From Ruegeria sp. SCSIO 43209 (GTDB lineage Bacteria; Pseudomonadota; Alphaproteobacteria; Rhodobacterales; Rhodobacteraceae): 64,000 nt of DNA. The notes beneath the pieces were generated by a model. The model was not told the DNA's origin. It worked only from the letters and a program-made list of their open reading frames with translations, and made no database searches. The position numbers and the translations under genes are program-made. Shown here piece after piece: positions 1 through 8,197 of this stretch (within the stretch, counting starts at the first letter, position 1; the number at the start of each line of letters is the position of its first letter). The stretch covers positions 1,575,001-1,639,000 of the forward strand of contig NZ_CP065359.1 in assembly GCF_019904295.1 (NCBI RefSeq). The letters run 5' to 3'.

Positions 1-1
1 A

Positions 2-466
2 AACCCCTTGCTGCGGCTGCTGGACATGATGACCGAGATCACGTTCGGCTGGGGCATTGGCCGCCAGCATCAGGAAGAGGCTCCGGTGATGGACAACATG
101 GACCGTTCGGACAATCGGCTGCCGAATAAAACCTATGTCTGGGGGATCACAATCGGACAGGATGCCACCTGCTGGACCGACGATTTCGTTGTCGACAACG
201 ATTGGATCGTCAACGCGCGTGTCGGCGGGCGGGATATCGTCGTCAGCCTCGATCCAAAATTTGAAAGCTTGGGCGTTTGGTACAATGACAGCGGTCAGCC
301 CGTGACCCAATGTGACTTTTGGGGAATGTCTGATCAGGGCCAACTGCAACGGGTCGAAACTCTGCGCGCAGGCGTGTTCTGGCATGTCTGGTCCGAGTTT
401 TTTCCTAGCACCGATATCAATCGCGTCGGAGACGGCGCAGGCAAACCCGAAGACGTGGCAGCATGA
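2..466 (+). CDS. DUF3179-like protein, 5'-truncated by window edge
   Basis: The reading frame is open from the first bases of the window and stops at 464-466, so this is probably the C-terminal part of a longer protein. The segment with motifs YVWGITIG and IVNARVGGRDIVVSLDP resembles the DUF3179 family, where a similar stretch reads roughly vGV-idG-A-ay followed by vGg-pvVV-ydp. The function of that family is unknown. The C-terminus is hydrophilic with no membrane anchor. Family assignment is from motif memory only, and an internal ATG start at 26 cannot be excluded. Confidence 0.5.
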   Translation, partial: NPLLRLLDMMTEITFGWGIGRQHQEEAPVMDNMDRSDNRLPNKTYVWGITIGQDATCWTDDFVVDNDWIVNARVGGRDIVVSLDPKFESLGVWYNDSGQPVTQCDFWGMSDQGQLQRVETLRAGVFWHVWSEFFPSTDINRVGDGAGKPEDVAA

Positions 467-546
467 AAGAACGAACAATGCGCCTGGCTAGGTTGGCATG
501 AGGCGACAATAGAAATCAATTCAAGGTTCTTGGCGGGAGACGGAAA

Positions 547-1299
547 ATGGATGTGACAGTAAAGTGGACAGGATTGGCGCTTGGCCTCGCAATGGCAGGT
601 TCGATGGCACCAATGGCCTTGGCCCAACAGTCGGACTGGTCATATGAGGCCTCAATCTATCTTTTCATGCCGGAAACTGAGACCTCACTCAGCACACCGA
701 TGGGTACACTGGATGGCACCCTGAGTTTTTCCGATGCGTTGGACAATCTCGATTTTGCCTTCATGGCCGCGTTTGCCGCCACAAATGGCCGGTGGTCCCT
801 GTTGGCCGACTATAACTATACCAATCTGTCTTTCAGCAGTGACACTCCCGGCCCTGCCAGCTCAGGCTTGGACACATCCTTTACCACGCAATTTCTCAGC
901 GGCTATGTCGGCTATAGGGTCTACGAGGATCAAACCGCGAATGTGGATATTGTCGGTGGATTCAGGTGGTTCAGCACGGAAACCGACTTTGAATTGCAAC
1001 CAGGCGCGGCCCCCGGCCGTCGAACAACGGTTGATTCAAGCTGGACCGATCCCGTGATCGGGGCCCGCGCACGCGTCAAGTTCTCGGACAAATGGTCAGG
1101 AACTGGGTTTGTAGACTATGGCGGCTTCCGCAGTGGCAGCGAGACATGGCAGGTTCTGCTGACAGCCGACTATGCGATTAATGATCGTTGGCTGATCCGC
1201 GGTGGATACCGCTATATCTCATTCGACCACGATATCGACGGAAACGATTTCAAGTTCGACCAATCCGGTCCACTGATTGGCGCGACCTACCGCTTTTGA
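547..1299 (+). CDS. Outer-membrane beta-barrel protein, function unknown
   Basis: A 250-residue protein with a Sec signal peptide of about 26 residues ending MALA-QQ. It is then dominated by alternating aromatic/polar strands typical of an 8-10 stranded outer-membrane barrel (WSLLADYNYTNLSF, FLSGYVGYRVY, WLIRGGYRYISF) and ends in the BamA-type terminal signal YRF. GGGAG lies 8 bases before the ATG. Proteins of this shape are usually annotated as hypothetical or porin-family and no ligand can be inferred. The gene converges on livF with only 7 bases between the stop codons. Confidence 0.7.
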   Translation: MDVTVKWTGLALGLAMAGSMAPMALAQQSDWSYEASIYLFMPETETSLSTPMGTLDGTLSFSDALDNLDFAFMAAFAATNGRWSLLADYNYTNLSFSSDTPGPASSGLDTSFTTQFLSGYVGYRVYEDQTANVDIVGGFRWFSTETDFELQPGAAPGRRTTVDSSWTDPVIGARARVKFSDKWSGTGFVDYGGFRSGSETWQVLLTADYAINDRWLIRGGYRYISFDHDIDGNDFKFDQSGPLIGATYRF

Positions 1300-1306
1300 G
1301 CGGCTT

Positions 1307-2014
1307 TTAGTGACCGCCAAAGTAAGCCTCGAGCAATCGCTTATCATTCCGCAACTCGTCTGCGGTGCCTGATGTCTGCATGTGTCCTGACTCGAGCACG
1401 TAAATCCGGCTCGCCAGCGAAAGCGCGAAATTGGCGTTTTGCTCGGTGATTACAACTGTCAGCCCGTATTCCTTGTTGAGCTTGCGCACCACCTCGGCGA
1501 TTTCGTGACAGATTTTTGGGGCCAGACCAATCGTCGGTTCGTCGACGAGCAACAGCTCGGGGCTGGTCATCAGCGCGCGTCCGAACGAGACCATCTGACG
1601 TTCCCCGCCCGACTGGGTCGAGGTCTCCTGCCCTTCCCTCTCTTCGAGACGCGGGAACAGACTGTGTACCATTGCCAGATTGCTCTGGATGTCTTCGCGG
1701 GCCGTGAAGGCACCGACCATTAGGTTGTCACGCACCGACATATAGGGAAACAGGTTAAAGCGTTCGGGCGCATAACCCACGCCATGTCGTACAATTTCGG
1801 AAGGCGTCCGACCGGCAAGGCTGTGCCCCCTGAGCCGGATATCGCCCTCGATTTTGACTAGCCCCATGATGCTGTCCAGCAAGGTCGATTTTCCAGCCCC
1901 ATTTGGACCCACCACAGCGACAATCTCACCGGGTTGGACGGTGATCGAGATGTCGGTCAGCGCTTGCGCCTTGCCATAGAATGCCGACAGGTTTTCGATT
2001 TCCAGATACGACAT
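1307..2014 (-). CDS. livF: LIV/HAAT-type ABC transporter ATP-binding protein LivF
   Basis: Cytoplasmic ATPase of a branched-chain-amino-acid-type (HAAT) importer, 235 residues, the usual LivF length. Walker A GPNGAGKST is at residues 36-44, the signature SGGERQ at 135-140 and Walker B LLVDEP at 155-160. Its ATG overlaps the livG stop by one base (TAATG), so the two are translationally coupled. It is the last gene of a five-gene importer operon. The name describes the family: such systems carry amino acids, amides, urea or other small polar compounds, and context suggests the substrate feeds the neighbouring microcompartment locus. Confidence 0.9.
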   Translation of the reverse strand: MSYLEIENLSAFYGKAQALTDISITVQPGEIVAVVGPNGAGKSTLLDSIMGLVKIEGDIRLRGHSLAGRTPSEIVRHGVGYAPERFNLFPYMSVRDNLMVGAFTAREDIQSNLAMVHSLFPRLEEREGQETSTQSGGERQMVSFGRALMTSPELLLVDEPTIGLAPKICHEIAEVVRKLNKEYGLTVVITEQNANFALSLASRIYVLESGHMQTSGTADELRNDKRLLEAYFGGH

Positions 2015-2745
2015 TACGCGCCCCCCAGATACGAGGCCTGAACAGCCTTGTCGTTCATGACTTCGCTGAACGAGCCCTCGGCAATCATGGTGCCCCGTTC
2101 AATGGCGATCGCACGGTCGACCAATGGCTCAAGCGCAGGCAAATCATGGCTGACGATCAGAAAAGTCATCCCATCTTTGCGCATCGACTGAATGAGATCA
2201 GAGATTTGGGCGATCTCTCCTGTGGTGAGACCCGCAAACACTTCATCCAGCAGCATCACCTTGGGCGCGGTTGCCATTGTGCGCGCCATCTCAAGTTTAC
2301 GCAGATCACCCATGGCCAGTTCTGTCGGCGCGCGTTTCAAGTCCGCTTCTGTAAACCCGACGCTGAGCGCAAGCTCTCGCTCACGTTCTTTATCTGGGGG
2401 TGAGACGATCATCTGCCAGATATTGTCGGGCATTAGGCCAACCCGGATATTTTCGGCAACGCTCATATCACCAAACGGGCGTGGGATCTGATAGGTTCGG
2501 CTGACCCCGGCCCGAATGCGTTGTGGCGTCGACAGTGTCGAAATCTCCTGCCCGAACAGTTCGATCGTTCCGCCGTTTTGCCGCAACTCACCCATGATCT
2601 GGCTGAACACGGTCGTCTTGCCTGCCCCGTTGGGACCGATCAATCCAAGCGACTCGCCCTCTTTGAGAGAAAACGACAGATCATTCGTCGCGACTAATCC
2701 GCCGAAACGTTTTACCAGACCTGAAACCTGTAACGCCACGCTCAT
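2014..2745 (-). CDS. livG: LIV/HAAT-type ABC transporter ATP-binding protein LivG
   Basis: Second cytoplasmic ATPase of the importer, 243 residues. Walker A GPNGAGKTT is at residues 37-45, and the LivG-type insertion with SRTYQIPRPFGDMSV follows. The signature helix is degenerate, reading MGDLRKLEMART where LSGGxQ is usual. A degenerate signature is uncommon for LivG and may lower activity of one of the two ATP sites. The start overlaps the livM stop in an ATGA tetranucleotide and the stop overlaps the livF start. Confidence 0.9.
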   Translation of the reverse strand: MSVALQVSGLVKRFGGLVATNDLSFSLKEGESLGLIGPNGAGKTTVFSQIMGELRQNGGTIELFGQEISTLSTPQRIRAGVSRTYQIPRPFGDMSVAENIRVGLMPDNIWQMIVSPPDKERERELALSVGFTEADLKRAPTELAMGDLRKLEMARTMATAPKVMLLDEVFAGLTTGEIAQISDLIQSMRKDGMTFLIVSHDLPALEPLVDRAIAIERGTMIAEGSFSEVMNDKAVQASYLGGA

Positions 2746-3689
2746 GTCGTCCGCCCCTTGCCCAGGCCTTTGAAACCACGCCGAACCAGCTCAACAATGC
2801 CTTTCGGCTGATACATATAGAGGAGCAGCGCTATAGCTCCGTAGACGAAATACCGTTCGGCGCCAGGAAGGACCGGTCGCAGATACTCCAACAGGAATGT
2901 CATGAAGAACGCGCCGATCATGGGGCCGATGATGGTCGAGGTTCCACCCAGAAGTGCCGCGACAATGATGGTGAACAAGAAGTTGATATCAAACAGCGCA
3001 CGTGGAGCAAGCGATCCCAGATAGTGGACATAGAACGCCCCGCCTAGACCCGCAATCATAGCGCTTGTCAGAAAGGCAAACGCCTTAAGGCGCGTGGTGC
3101 TGAGGCCCGAGCCCCGCACACTTTCCTCGTTCATGCCAATCGCAGACAAGGCGGTTCCAAGCCTCGTCTTCATCAATAGCCACATACTGACAGCGATCGC
3201 CAGCATCAGCGTCGTCGACAGATAATACCCGTTCGCCGCGCCGCGCGTCAGCGTTTGAATGCCCGACATGCCGCGCGTTCCGCCGGTCAAGTCGGGACGA
3301 ATGACTTGAACCAGTTGATATAGCAGCTCCATAAAGGCCAGCGTGACCAGTGCGAAATAGCTGCCCCGAATTCGCAAGGCTGGCAGCAACACCAGCAGGC
3401 CCGCGATCATGGTGACAACAACAGCAATCGGGATTGATACCTCAACAGCGACATCGAACCGCTTGGTCAGGATTGCAGTGGTATAGGCCCCGATACCGAT
3501 CAGAAAAGGATGCCCAAAGCTCACATACCCTGTTCTGCCCGACAGCACGTCCCAACTGATGGCAAAGATCGCCAGATAGTTGGCAAAGATCATTGTGCGC
3601 AATGTCCCGTTCGAGACGACTTGCGGCAGCAGGAACATTCCCGCGATCAAGCCGCCCCAAAGCGCAAAGTGATACCAGCGTAGCCCCAT
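2742..3689 (-). CDS. livM: LIV/HAAT-type ABC transporter permease LivM
   Basis: Inner-membrane permease of 315 residues with about eight hydrophobic segments and the LivM hallmarks WDVLSGRTGYVSFGHPFLIGIGA and AIGMNEESVRGSGL. I start it at the ATG giving MGLRWYHF, two bases after the livH TGA, with GAGGAG 8 bases upstream. The frame stays open about 100 codons further upstream, but that part reads as an out-of-frame shadow of livH, rich in Arg, Cys and Gly with no membrane segments. Confidence 0.88.
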   Translation of the reverse strand: MGLRWYHFALWGGLIAGMFLLPQVVSNGTLRTMIFANYLAIFAISWDVLSGRTGYVSFGHPFLIGIGAYTTAILTKRFDVAVEVSIPIAVVVTMIAGLLVLLPALRIRGSYFALVTLAFMELLYQLVQVIRPDLTGGTRGMSGIQTLTRGAANGYYLSTTLMLAIAVSMWLLMKTRLGTALSAIGMNEESVRGSGLSTTRLKAFAFLTSAMIAGLGGAFYVHYLGSLAPRALFDINFLFTIIVAALLGGTSTIIGPMIGAFFMTFLLEYLRPVLPGAERYFVYGAIALLLYMYQPKGIVELVRRGFKGLGKGRTT

Positions 3690-3691
3690 GA

Positions 3692-4543
3692 TCACAGCTC
3701 CTCTCGGCCAAACAGGCCTTGCGGTCGCGTAACCAGCACGCCGATGATCAGAAGCATTGTGAATACTCCGCGCAACTCTGGTGCAAGCGTCGCCACAACG
3801 ATGACTTCGAGGAAGCCCACAATATGCGCCACCACCAAAGTGCCCAGGATCGAGCCGATCCCACCAACGATAACCACAGCCACCGAAATGATTAGCGGTG
3901 CCACCCACATGGATGGCGATAGCTGAGTGTAGCTGGCAAAGAAGACGCCTCCGATTGCGCCTAGTGCGCCCGAGATACCCCATGTGATCAGGTTGATGCG
4001 ATCCGGGTCGATCCCGGAAATTGCAGCGCCCTTGGCATCCATTGAAACCGCCTGCATCGCCCGTCCGGTATGGGTCAGCCGGACAAATGCATAGAGCCCC
4101 AGCAGAATGGCCCAGCTAATGAGTGTCGCGATCAAGATATTATACGTGACCGAAGCGCCAGCTACGTTGATCACCCCGGGAACAATCGGCAAAAGGATTT
4201 TGCTGCTGTCGCCAAAAACCAAAACGATGCCTGCCTGAATGACGACTGCAAGGATCAGCGTCGAAATCTCGACAGACACATGATCCCCTTTGAGCGTTTT
4301 GACGATCAGGCGATATTTCAAGACGCCCATAAGCACACCTAGCGCGGCGGCCACGGCAACCCCCATGAGCTTAGGCATCCCAAGCGATTGCGATATCCAA
4401 AAGTAAATATAGCCGCCGACCATCAGATATGCGCCATAGGCAAGATTCAGGACACGACCGATGCTGAAGATCAGCGTGAACCCCATAGCAATGAGCGCGT
4501 AGAGACCGCTGAGCAAAAGCCCCTGAATCAGTATCTGCAACAT
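3692..4543 (-). CDS. livH: LIV/HAAT-type ABC transporter permease LivH
   Basis: Inner-membrane permease of 283 residues with about eight membrane segments. Typical LivH motifs are GLYALIAMGFTLIFSIGRVLNLAYG near the N-terminus and the EAA-like loop VSMDAKGAAISGID. It lies 65 bases after the substrate-binding protein gene and directly before livM. It forms the heteromeric membrane channel with LivM. Confidence 0.9.
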   Translation of the reverse strand: MLQILIQGLLLSGLYALIAMGFTLIFSIGRVLNLAYGAYLMVGGYIYFWISQSLGMPKLMGVAVAAALGVLMGVLKYRLIVKTLKGDHVSVEISTLILAVVIQAGIVLVFGDSSKILLPIVPGVINVAGASVTYNILIATLISWAILLGLYAFVRLTHTGRAMQAVSMDAKGAAISGIDPDRINLITWGISGALGAIGGVFFASYTQLSPSMWVAPLIISVAVVIVGGIGSILGTLVVAHIVGFLEVIVVATLAPELRGVFTMLLIIGVLVTRPQGLFGREEL

Positions 4544-4608
4544 GTGTTGATCCTTGGCTGCGGGCGCGCGCCACCGCGCACCCGTTTCAAGCTATGGTTG
4601 GGTCAGGA

Positions 4609-5889
4609 TTACTGCTTAACCCAGCTGGGAAGCGTGAACTCGCCCGTCGCGTATTTCTCGGGGTACACAACTGCGGCAGTGCCGTCTTCATACCACTGAA
4701 CAACGACCATTGACGGGGCCGCATCATCAAACGGCTCGGACAGATCAAAGCGAATGTTGTGAGGATAGGTGCGGCCTGTCACAGGCTCGACCTCATCATC
4801 GCCCCAGAAGGCGTAGCGCAGCCAAAGCTGACCATCCATCTCAAGAACCAGATCCTGCTTCTTCATTGCGTCGGCCCAGCCTTCGACATTGTCGAAGCCA
4901 CCCGCCTCTTCCGCGGCAGCCATAGCCTGTTTCAGACCGTGGTAGGCGTTGAAACCATTGAAATGCGGCAGCAGTGGGCGGCTGTCATACTTGGCCTGAT
5001 AGGTGTCGACAAAGGTCTGGCTTGCCGGGTCAAGTTTGAACCCTACAGACGGGATCGGTGACAGGGTCGAGATGCCGCCCCCGGCTCCGCCAGTGTCTTC
5101 CCAATATTCCATACCCAATGCAGCTACGTTCACGCCTGTCATCGCCATGGGCACCTGCAGTTTCACATATTGCGACGAGACCACCTGAGAATTTACGGAT
5201 GAGACCTGGTAGATGAAATCCGCCCCTGTATCCTGCGCGCGGCTGAAGATCGGCGCGAAATCAACGGTGGCAACATCATAGGTGATGATGTCCTTGACCT
5301 CGATCCCCGCAACCGGCGCAAGCGCCTCGGTCACCAATCCGGTGATCGCTTCGCCAAACGCTGTATCCTCAGCCAGAATGACAACGGAGTCCCAACCCAT
5401 CTTTTCCTTCAGGACGTCGGCACCAAAATTTATATAGAGCGTGGCAAGCGCCTCGTCTGAGGCGATGTTCATAAAATATGGTGCCATGCTTTCGGGATCT
5501 TCGACCACCATGTCGATGATGCCGATATATGACGTCCACGTGTCCAGCGTCGGAATCCGGTATTCCTGCATTCGCGGCAGCCAGCCCAACGAAACATCAT
5601 CGATAGAGCCTGAGATGATGAAATCTACTTCCTCGGTTTCCGCCAGATATTCATAGGCCCGCACCCCTTCGGTCGGGTCCTGCCCAGTGTCGGCGGACAC
5701 CAGCGTGATCTGTTCCCCCATAACGCCGCCATTCGCATTAAGCTCTTCAATCGCGATCTCTGCACCACGCAGCGTCGACAGACCGGTGTCTGAGGAAAGA
5801 GATCCAATAAAGCCCACCTTGATTTCAGCTGCGGCCGCCGAGGCCACAAGCGCGATACATGTTCCGCTGAGTAGCGCTGTCTTGATCAT
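4609..5889 (-). CDS. LIV-family periplasmic substrate-binding protein
   Basis: Extracytoplasmic binding protein of 426 residues with a Sec signal peptide of about 21 residues (IALVASAAAA-E). The mature N-terminus IKVGFIGSLSSDTGL is the standard opening of type I periplasmic binding (LivK/AmiC/UrtA-like) proteins. I chose the ATG at 5889 because AGGGAG lies 9 bases upstream and the signal peptide begins there; an open extension to 5946 runs through the operator. First gene of the importer operon, preceded by a GTATACAG palindrome at 5922-5947, so it is probably controlled with the microcompartment genes. The ligand is unknown and may be an amine, amide or amino-acid derivative. Confidence 0.85.
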   Translation of the reverse strand: MIKTALLSGTCIALVASAAAAEIKVGFIGSLSSDTGLSTLRGAEIAIEELNANGGVMGEQITLVSADTGQDPTEGVRAYEYLAETEEVDFIISGSIDDVSLGWLPRMQEYRIPTLDTWTSYIGIIDMVVEDPESMAPYFMNIASDEALATLYINFGADVLKEKMGWDSVVILAEDTAFGEAITGLVTEALAPVAGIEVKDIITYDVATVDFAPIFSRAQDTGADFIYQVSSVNSQVVSSQYVKLQVPMAMTGVNVAALGMEYWEDTGGAGGGISTLSPIPSVGFKLDPASQTFVDTYQAKYDSRPLLPHFNGFNAYHGLKQAMAAAEEAGGFDNVEGWADAMKKQDLVLEMDGQLWLRYAFWGDDEVEPVTGRTYPHNIRFDLSEPFDDAAPSMVVVQWYEDGTAAVVYPEKYATGEFTLPSWVKQ

Positions 5890-5921
5890 CACATTAGCTC
5901 CCTGTGTCTTATTGTGCCCTT

Positions 5922-5947
5922 CTTGTATTCTGTATACAGTACACAAG
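5922..5947. promoter_or_regulatory. Operator candidate 1 (GTATACAG palindrome) before the importer operon
   Basis: A 26-bp inverted repeat centred on CTGTATACAG (5930-5939), with 11 of 13 base pairs symmetric. It lies 33 bases upstream of the start codon of the binding-protein gene, between it and the end of the RidA-like gene. Nineteen bases (TTGTATTCTGTATACAGTA) are identical to site 2 at 12726. Short AT-centred palindromes of this kind are typical for FadR/VanR-type GntR regulators, and one is encoded at 18246. Binding by that regulator is inference. Confidence 0.65.
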
Positions 5948-5985
5948 ACGATAGTTCGATCAAATCCTTTCTTGGTGACTCATGT

Positions 5986-6396
5986 TCAGATTCCGCTGAT
6001 TTCGCCGTTTACGTCGTGAATTACCGCATCCACATCTATTTCCACCGTCAATCCAGGCTGCGTAAGCCCCGCTTGAACGGCTGTCAGAACCGGATCGATA
6101 TCTTTGAATACCTCTCCGTGAACGCTCGCGAATTCACCCGCGCGCGACAGATCGGTCAGATACGCGCGGACCCGGCCTACATGGCGCATCTCGGCACCGA
6201 CGGCCTTAAGCGCCTCTTCTATACGGGACAGAATGTATTTTGTCTGGGCTCCCACATCTCCTGGCGCATGAATACGCCCGCTGGGTTCGATCGCTGTGGT
6301 CCCTGCGACCCAAACGAAGGGACCGATGCGCTTTGCGCGGGAATAAGACGCAACTTCTTCGAACCGCCCGCCTGACTTCCAGATGCGGAGGGTCAC
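5986..6396 (-). CDS. RidA-like protein lacking the catalytic arginine
   Basis: A 136-residue chorismate-mutase-fold RidA/YjgF/UK114 family protein (VWVAGTTAIEP, the helix QTKYILSRIEEALKAVGAEMRHVGRVRAYLTD split over two motifs, and VEIDVDAV at the end). Archetypal RidA hydrolyses reactive enamines/imines using an Arg in P-x-R-(S/T)-x-V. Here the segment reads DPVLTAV with Leu104 at that position, so classical imine deaminase activity is doubtful. The start is the GTG overlapping the upstream dehydrogenase stop (GTGA), with GAGG upstream; a longer upstream frame is a shadow of that gene. Last gene of the microcompartment operon; imine chemistry fits the neighbouring amine-oxidising enzymes. Confidence 0.82.
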   Translation of the reverse strand: MTLRIWKSGGRFEEVASYSRAKRIGPFVWVAGTTAIEPSGRIHAPGDVGAQTKYILSRIEEALKAVGAEMRHVGRVRAYLTDLSRAGEFASVHGEVFKDIDPVLTAVQAGLTQPGLTVEIDVDAVIHDVNGEISGI

Positions 6397-7574
6397 AGGC
6401 CTAACCTCGACCGGATGGCATCCGCCGCTTTCTGCAAGGCTGCTTGTTCTTGATCGGTCAGCCGCAACTCCTCGACTTCGACCAACCCGGAAGACCCCAG
6501 ATGGGCAGGAACACCAAGCACAACCCCATCGATGCCATATTCCCCCTGCAACATGACCGAGACCGGAACCGGGCCGGTGCGTGCGCCCCGGATATGGTCG
6601 ATCAACTCGATCGACGCGTGCGCCGGTGCTATGGTTGCGGAACCGGATTTCTTCAGGGCAACTACCTGCCCACCGCCGGTCACGGCGTCCTGAACGCAAG
6701 CCTCAATCTGATCAGGCGATAAAAACACATCCAATGCCCTGCCCTTAATTTTGGCCCCGCTTGGGATTGGCGCCATCTCGTCCCCGTGGCTTCCGAGCGT
6801 GAAGGCCTCGACATCAGCGGGCGCTACTCCCGCAGCCATAGCAAGGGCGTTGCGAAACCGGCTGCTGTCCAGAGTACCGGCCATGCCCAGCACTCTTTCA
6901 CGAGGGAACCCGGTTGCGCGCAGCATTTCTACGGTCATTTCGTCAAGCGGATTGGTCACCACGATGACGATGGAATCAGGCGCAGCGGAGCGTATGGCCT
7001 CAGCGGCCTGGCGGATCACGCGCGCATTCACGTCGATCAGATCCGCGCGGCTCATACCCGGACGCCGGGCACGGCCTGCGGTTACCACGACCACCTCAGC
7101 CCCTGACACAAGGTCCAGCGACTCGCCACCAACACATCGTGCCCGTGCGCCGGTAATGCCTGACGTGTGGTTCAGATCCAACGCCGTAGCAGCGGCCATT
7201 CCGGGCGCAATATCGATCAGCGCGATCTCATCCGCGATATCCTGCATCGCCGCCAGATGCGCCACATTGCCCCCGACGCCCCCTGCCCCGATCATGGCAA
7301 GTTTGCCAAGCCTTCGGGCCTTGCGTTTCGAACGCACCGGAGCAACCCATTTGGGCGAGCGGCGATACAACACACGCTGCATTGAAATAGCAGCGTCTGT
7401 ACGCGTTGATTGTGGCTTTTCCAGCGGTCCGTCGACAAGCTTTATGCCAACACGCTCGGCAGTTTCGCGTGCCAAGGCCGTCACGATATCGTCGGGAAGG
7501 ACTTCAAACACGATCCGACCGCGACGGCGGGCATCTTCGACCGCCTCTGAACCTATGACGCGCGGCGCTGCCAT
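6393..7574 (-). CDS. Malate/lactate-dehydrogenase family enzyme with BMC-associated N-terminal extension
   Basis: 393 residues, about 80 longer than ordinary malate dehydrogenases. Residues 92-393 are a full LDH/MDH fold: NAD-binding GAGGVGG at 96-102, ARRPGMSR at 169-176 (the MDH-type dicarboxylate arginine loop), catalytic Asp236 and Arg239 in LDSSRF, and His263 in GSHGDE. All key residues are present, so an active NAD-dependent 2-hydroxyacid (malate-type) dehydrogenase is likely. Residues 1-90 form an extra domain; its segment VLPDDIVTALARETAERVGI resembles short N-terminal modules of other microcompartment enzymes (EutQ-like), followed by a basic linker. It starts at the ATG right after the BMC-T gene stop. 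Inference: encapsulated NADH recycling. Confidence 0.78.
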   Translation of the reverse strand: MAAPRVIGSEAVEDARRRGRIVFEVLPDDIVTALARETAERVGIKLVDGPLEKPQSTRTDAAISMQRVLYRRSPKWVAPVRSKRKARRLGKLAMIGAGGVGGNVAHLAAMQDIADEIALIDIAPGMAAATALDLNHTSGITGARARCVGGESLDLVSGAEVVVVTAGRARRPGMSRADLIDVNARVIRQAAEAIRSAAPDSIVIVVTNPLDEMTVEMLRATGFPRERVLGMAGTLDSSRFRNALAMAAGVAPADVEAFTLGSHGDEMAPIPSGAKIKGRALDVFLSPDQIEACVQDAVTGGGQVVALKKSGSATIAPAHASIELIDHIRGARTGPVPVSVMLQGEYGIDGVVLGVPAHLGSSGLVEVEELRLTDQEQAALQKAADAIRSRLGL

Positions 7575-8197
7575 CAGTTGGCTTGCCCGTCCACCGCCTC
7601 TATCGCGCGGGTTGCGGCCTCGACGGCGGTCTTGACCGAGTTTTCAGACCCCGAGATGAACAGGCGGCCAAACCGCCCCACGGCGCGCACTTCGACAATA
7701 TCGATCTCTGCCGCCTTCTCCGCTTCATTCGCGGCAATCGAGATATAGGCTGCCGGGGCACATTCGACGATGCCCAGCGTCTGCCCTGGAACGATCAGAG
7801 CCCCTTTGCGCCATTTGTTCAGCAGTTGCGCCTGATAGGGTTCGACGCTGGTGATAATCTGCGTGGAACTGATCGCCGGTTTCAACCGGTCAGACATTGT
7901 TGCGCCGAGCTCGGCCAGCATCGCATCGCGCGCGGCGGACACCTCCGCATTCGACGGAGACCGCAGGATAAAGAACCCGAACTCGCGCTCGACCATTTGT
8001 GTTGTCGCCTCAACCGAAGATGCCTTGAGCGCCCGGTCGATCAGCGAGAATACTCCGTTACCCGGCGCAAACTCTCCGATCAAAACCGTATCCCCGGACA
8101 AGGGCACCGACCCTTGCACCGTCGCACCGTTATAGGCGGCGAATTTTGGTTGCAGGTTGTCGATCTGCATCAGCGCCCGGATAGTAATCTCGCTCAT
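7574..8197 (-). CDS. BMC-T (tandem-domain) microcompartment shell protein
   Basis: 207 residues made of two BMC folds in tandem (about 1-100 and 110-205). The second domain contains GIVECAPAAYISIAANEAEKAA and ends GRLFISGSENSVKTAVEAATRAI, the usual BMC helix-strand pattern. Trimers of such proteins form pseudohexagonal facet tiles, often with a gated central pore for larger substrates. The gene overlaps the aldehyde dehydrogenase stop by 4 bases and its own stop touches the next start, so it lies inside a tightly packed operon. It is the only BMC-T in the window. Confidence 0.88.
   Translation of the reverse strand: MSEITIRALMQIDNLQPKFAAYNGATVQGSVPLSGDTVLIGEFAPGNGVFSLIDRALKASSVEATTQMVEREFGFFILRSPSNAEVSAARDAMLAELGATMSDRLKPAISSTQIITSVEPYQAQLLNKWRKGALIVPGQTLGIVECAPAAYISIAANEAEKAAEIDIVEVRAVGRFGRLFISGSENSVKTAVEAATRAIEAVDGQAN

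Noticed and set aside
3690..3983. N-terminal extension of LivM
   Set aside because: Overlaps livH in another frame, rich in Arg/Gly/Cys and without membrane segments.
6751..7635. 294-codon plus-strand open frame opposite the MDH-type gene
   Set aside because: Antisense shadow of a GC-rich gene; Ser/Ala/Arg-rich with no domain, while the minus strand encodes a complete dehydrogenase.
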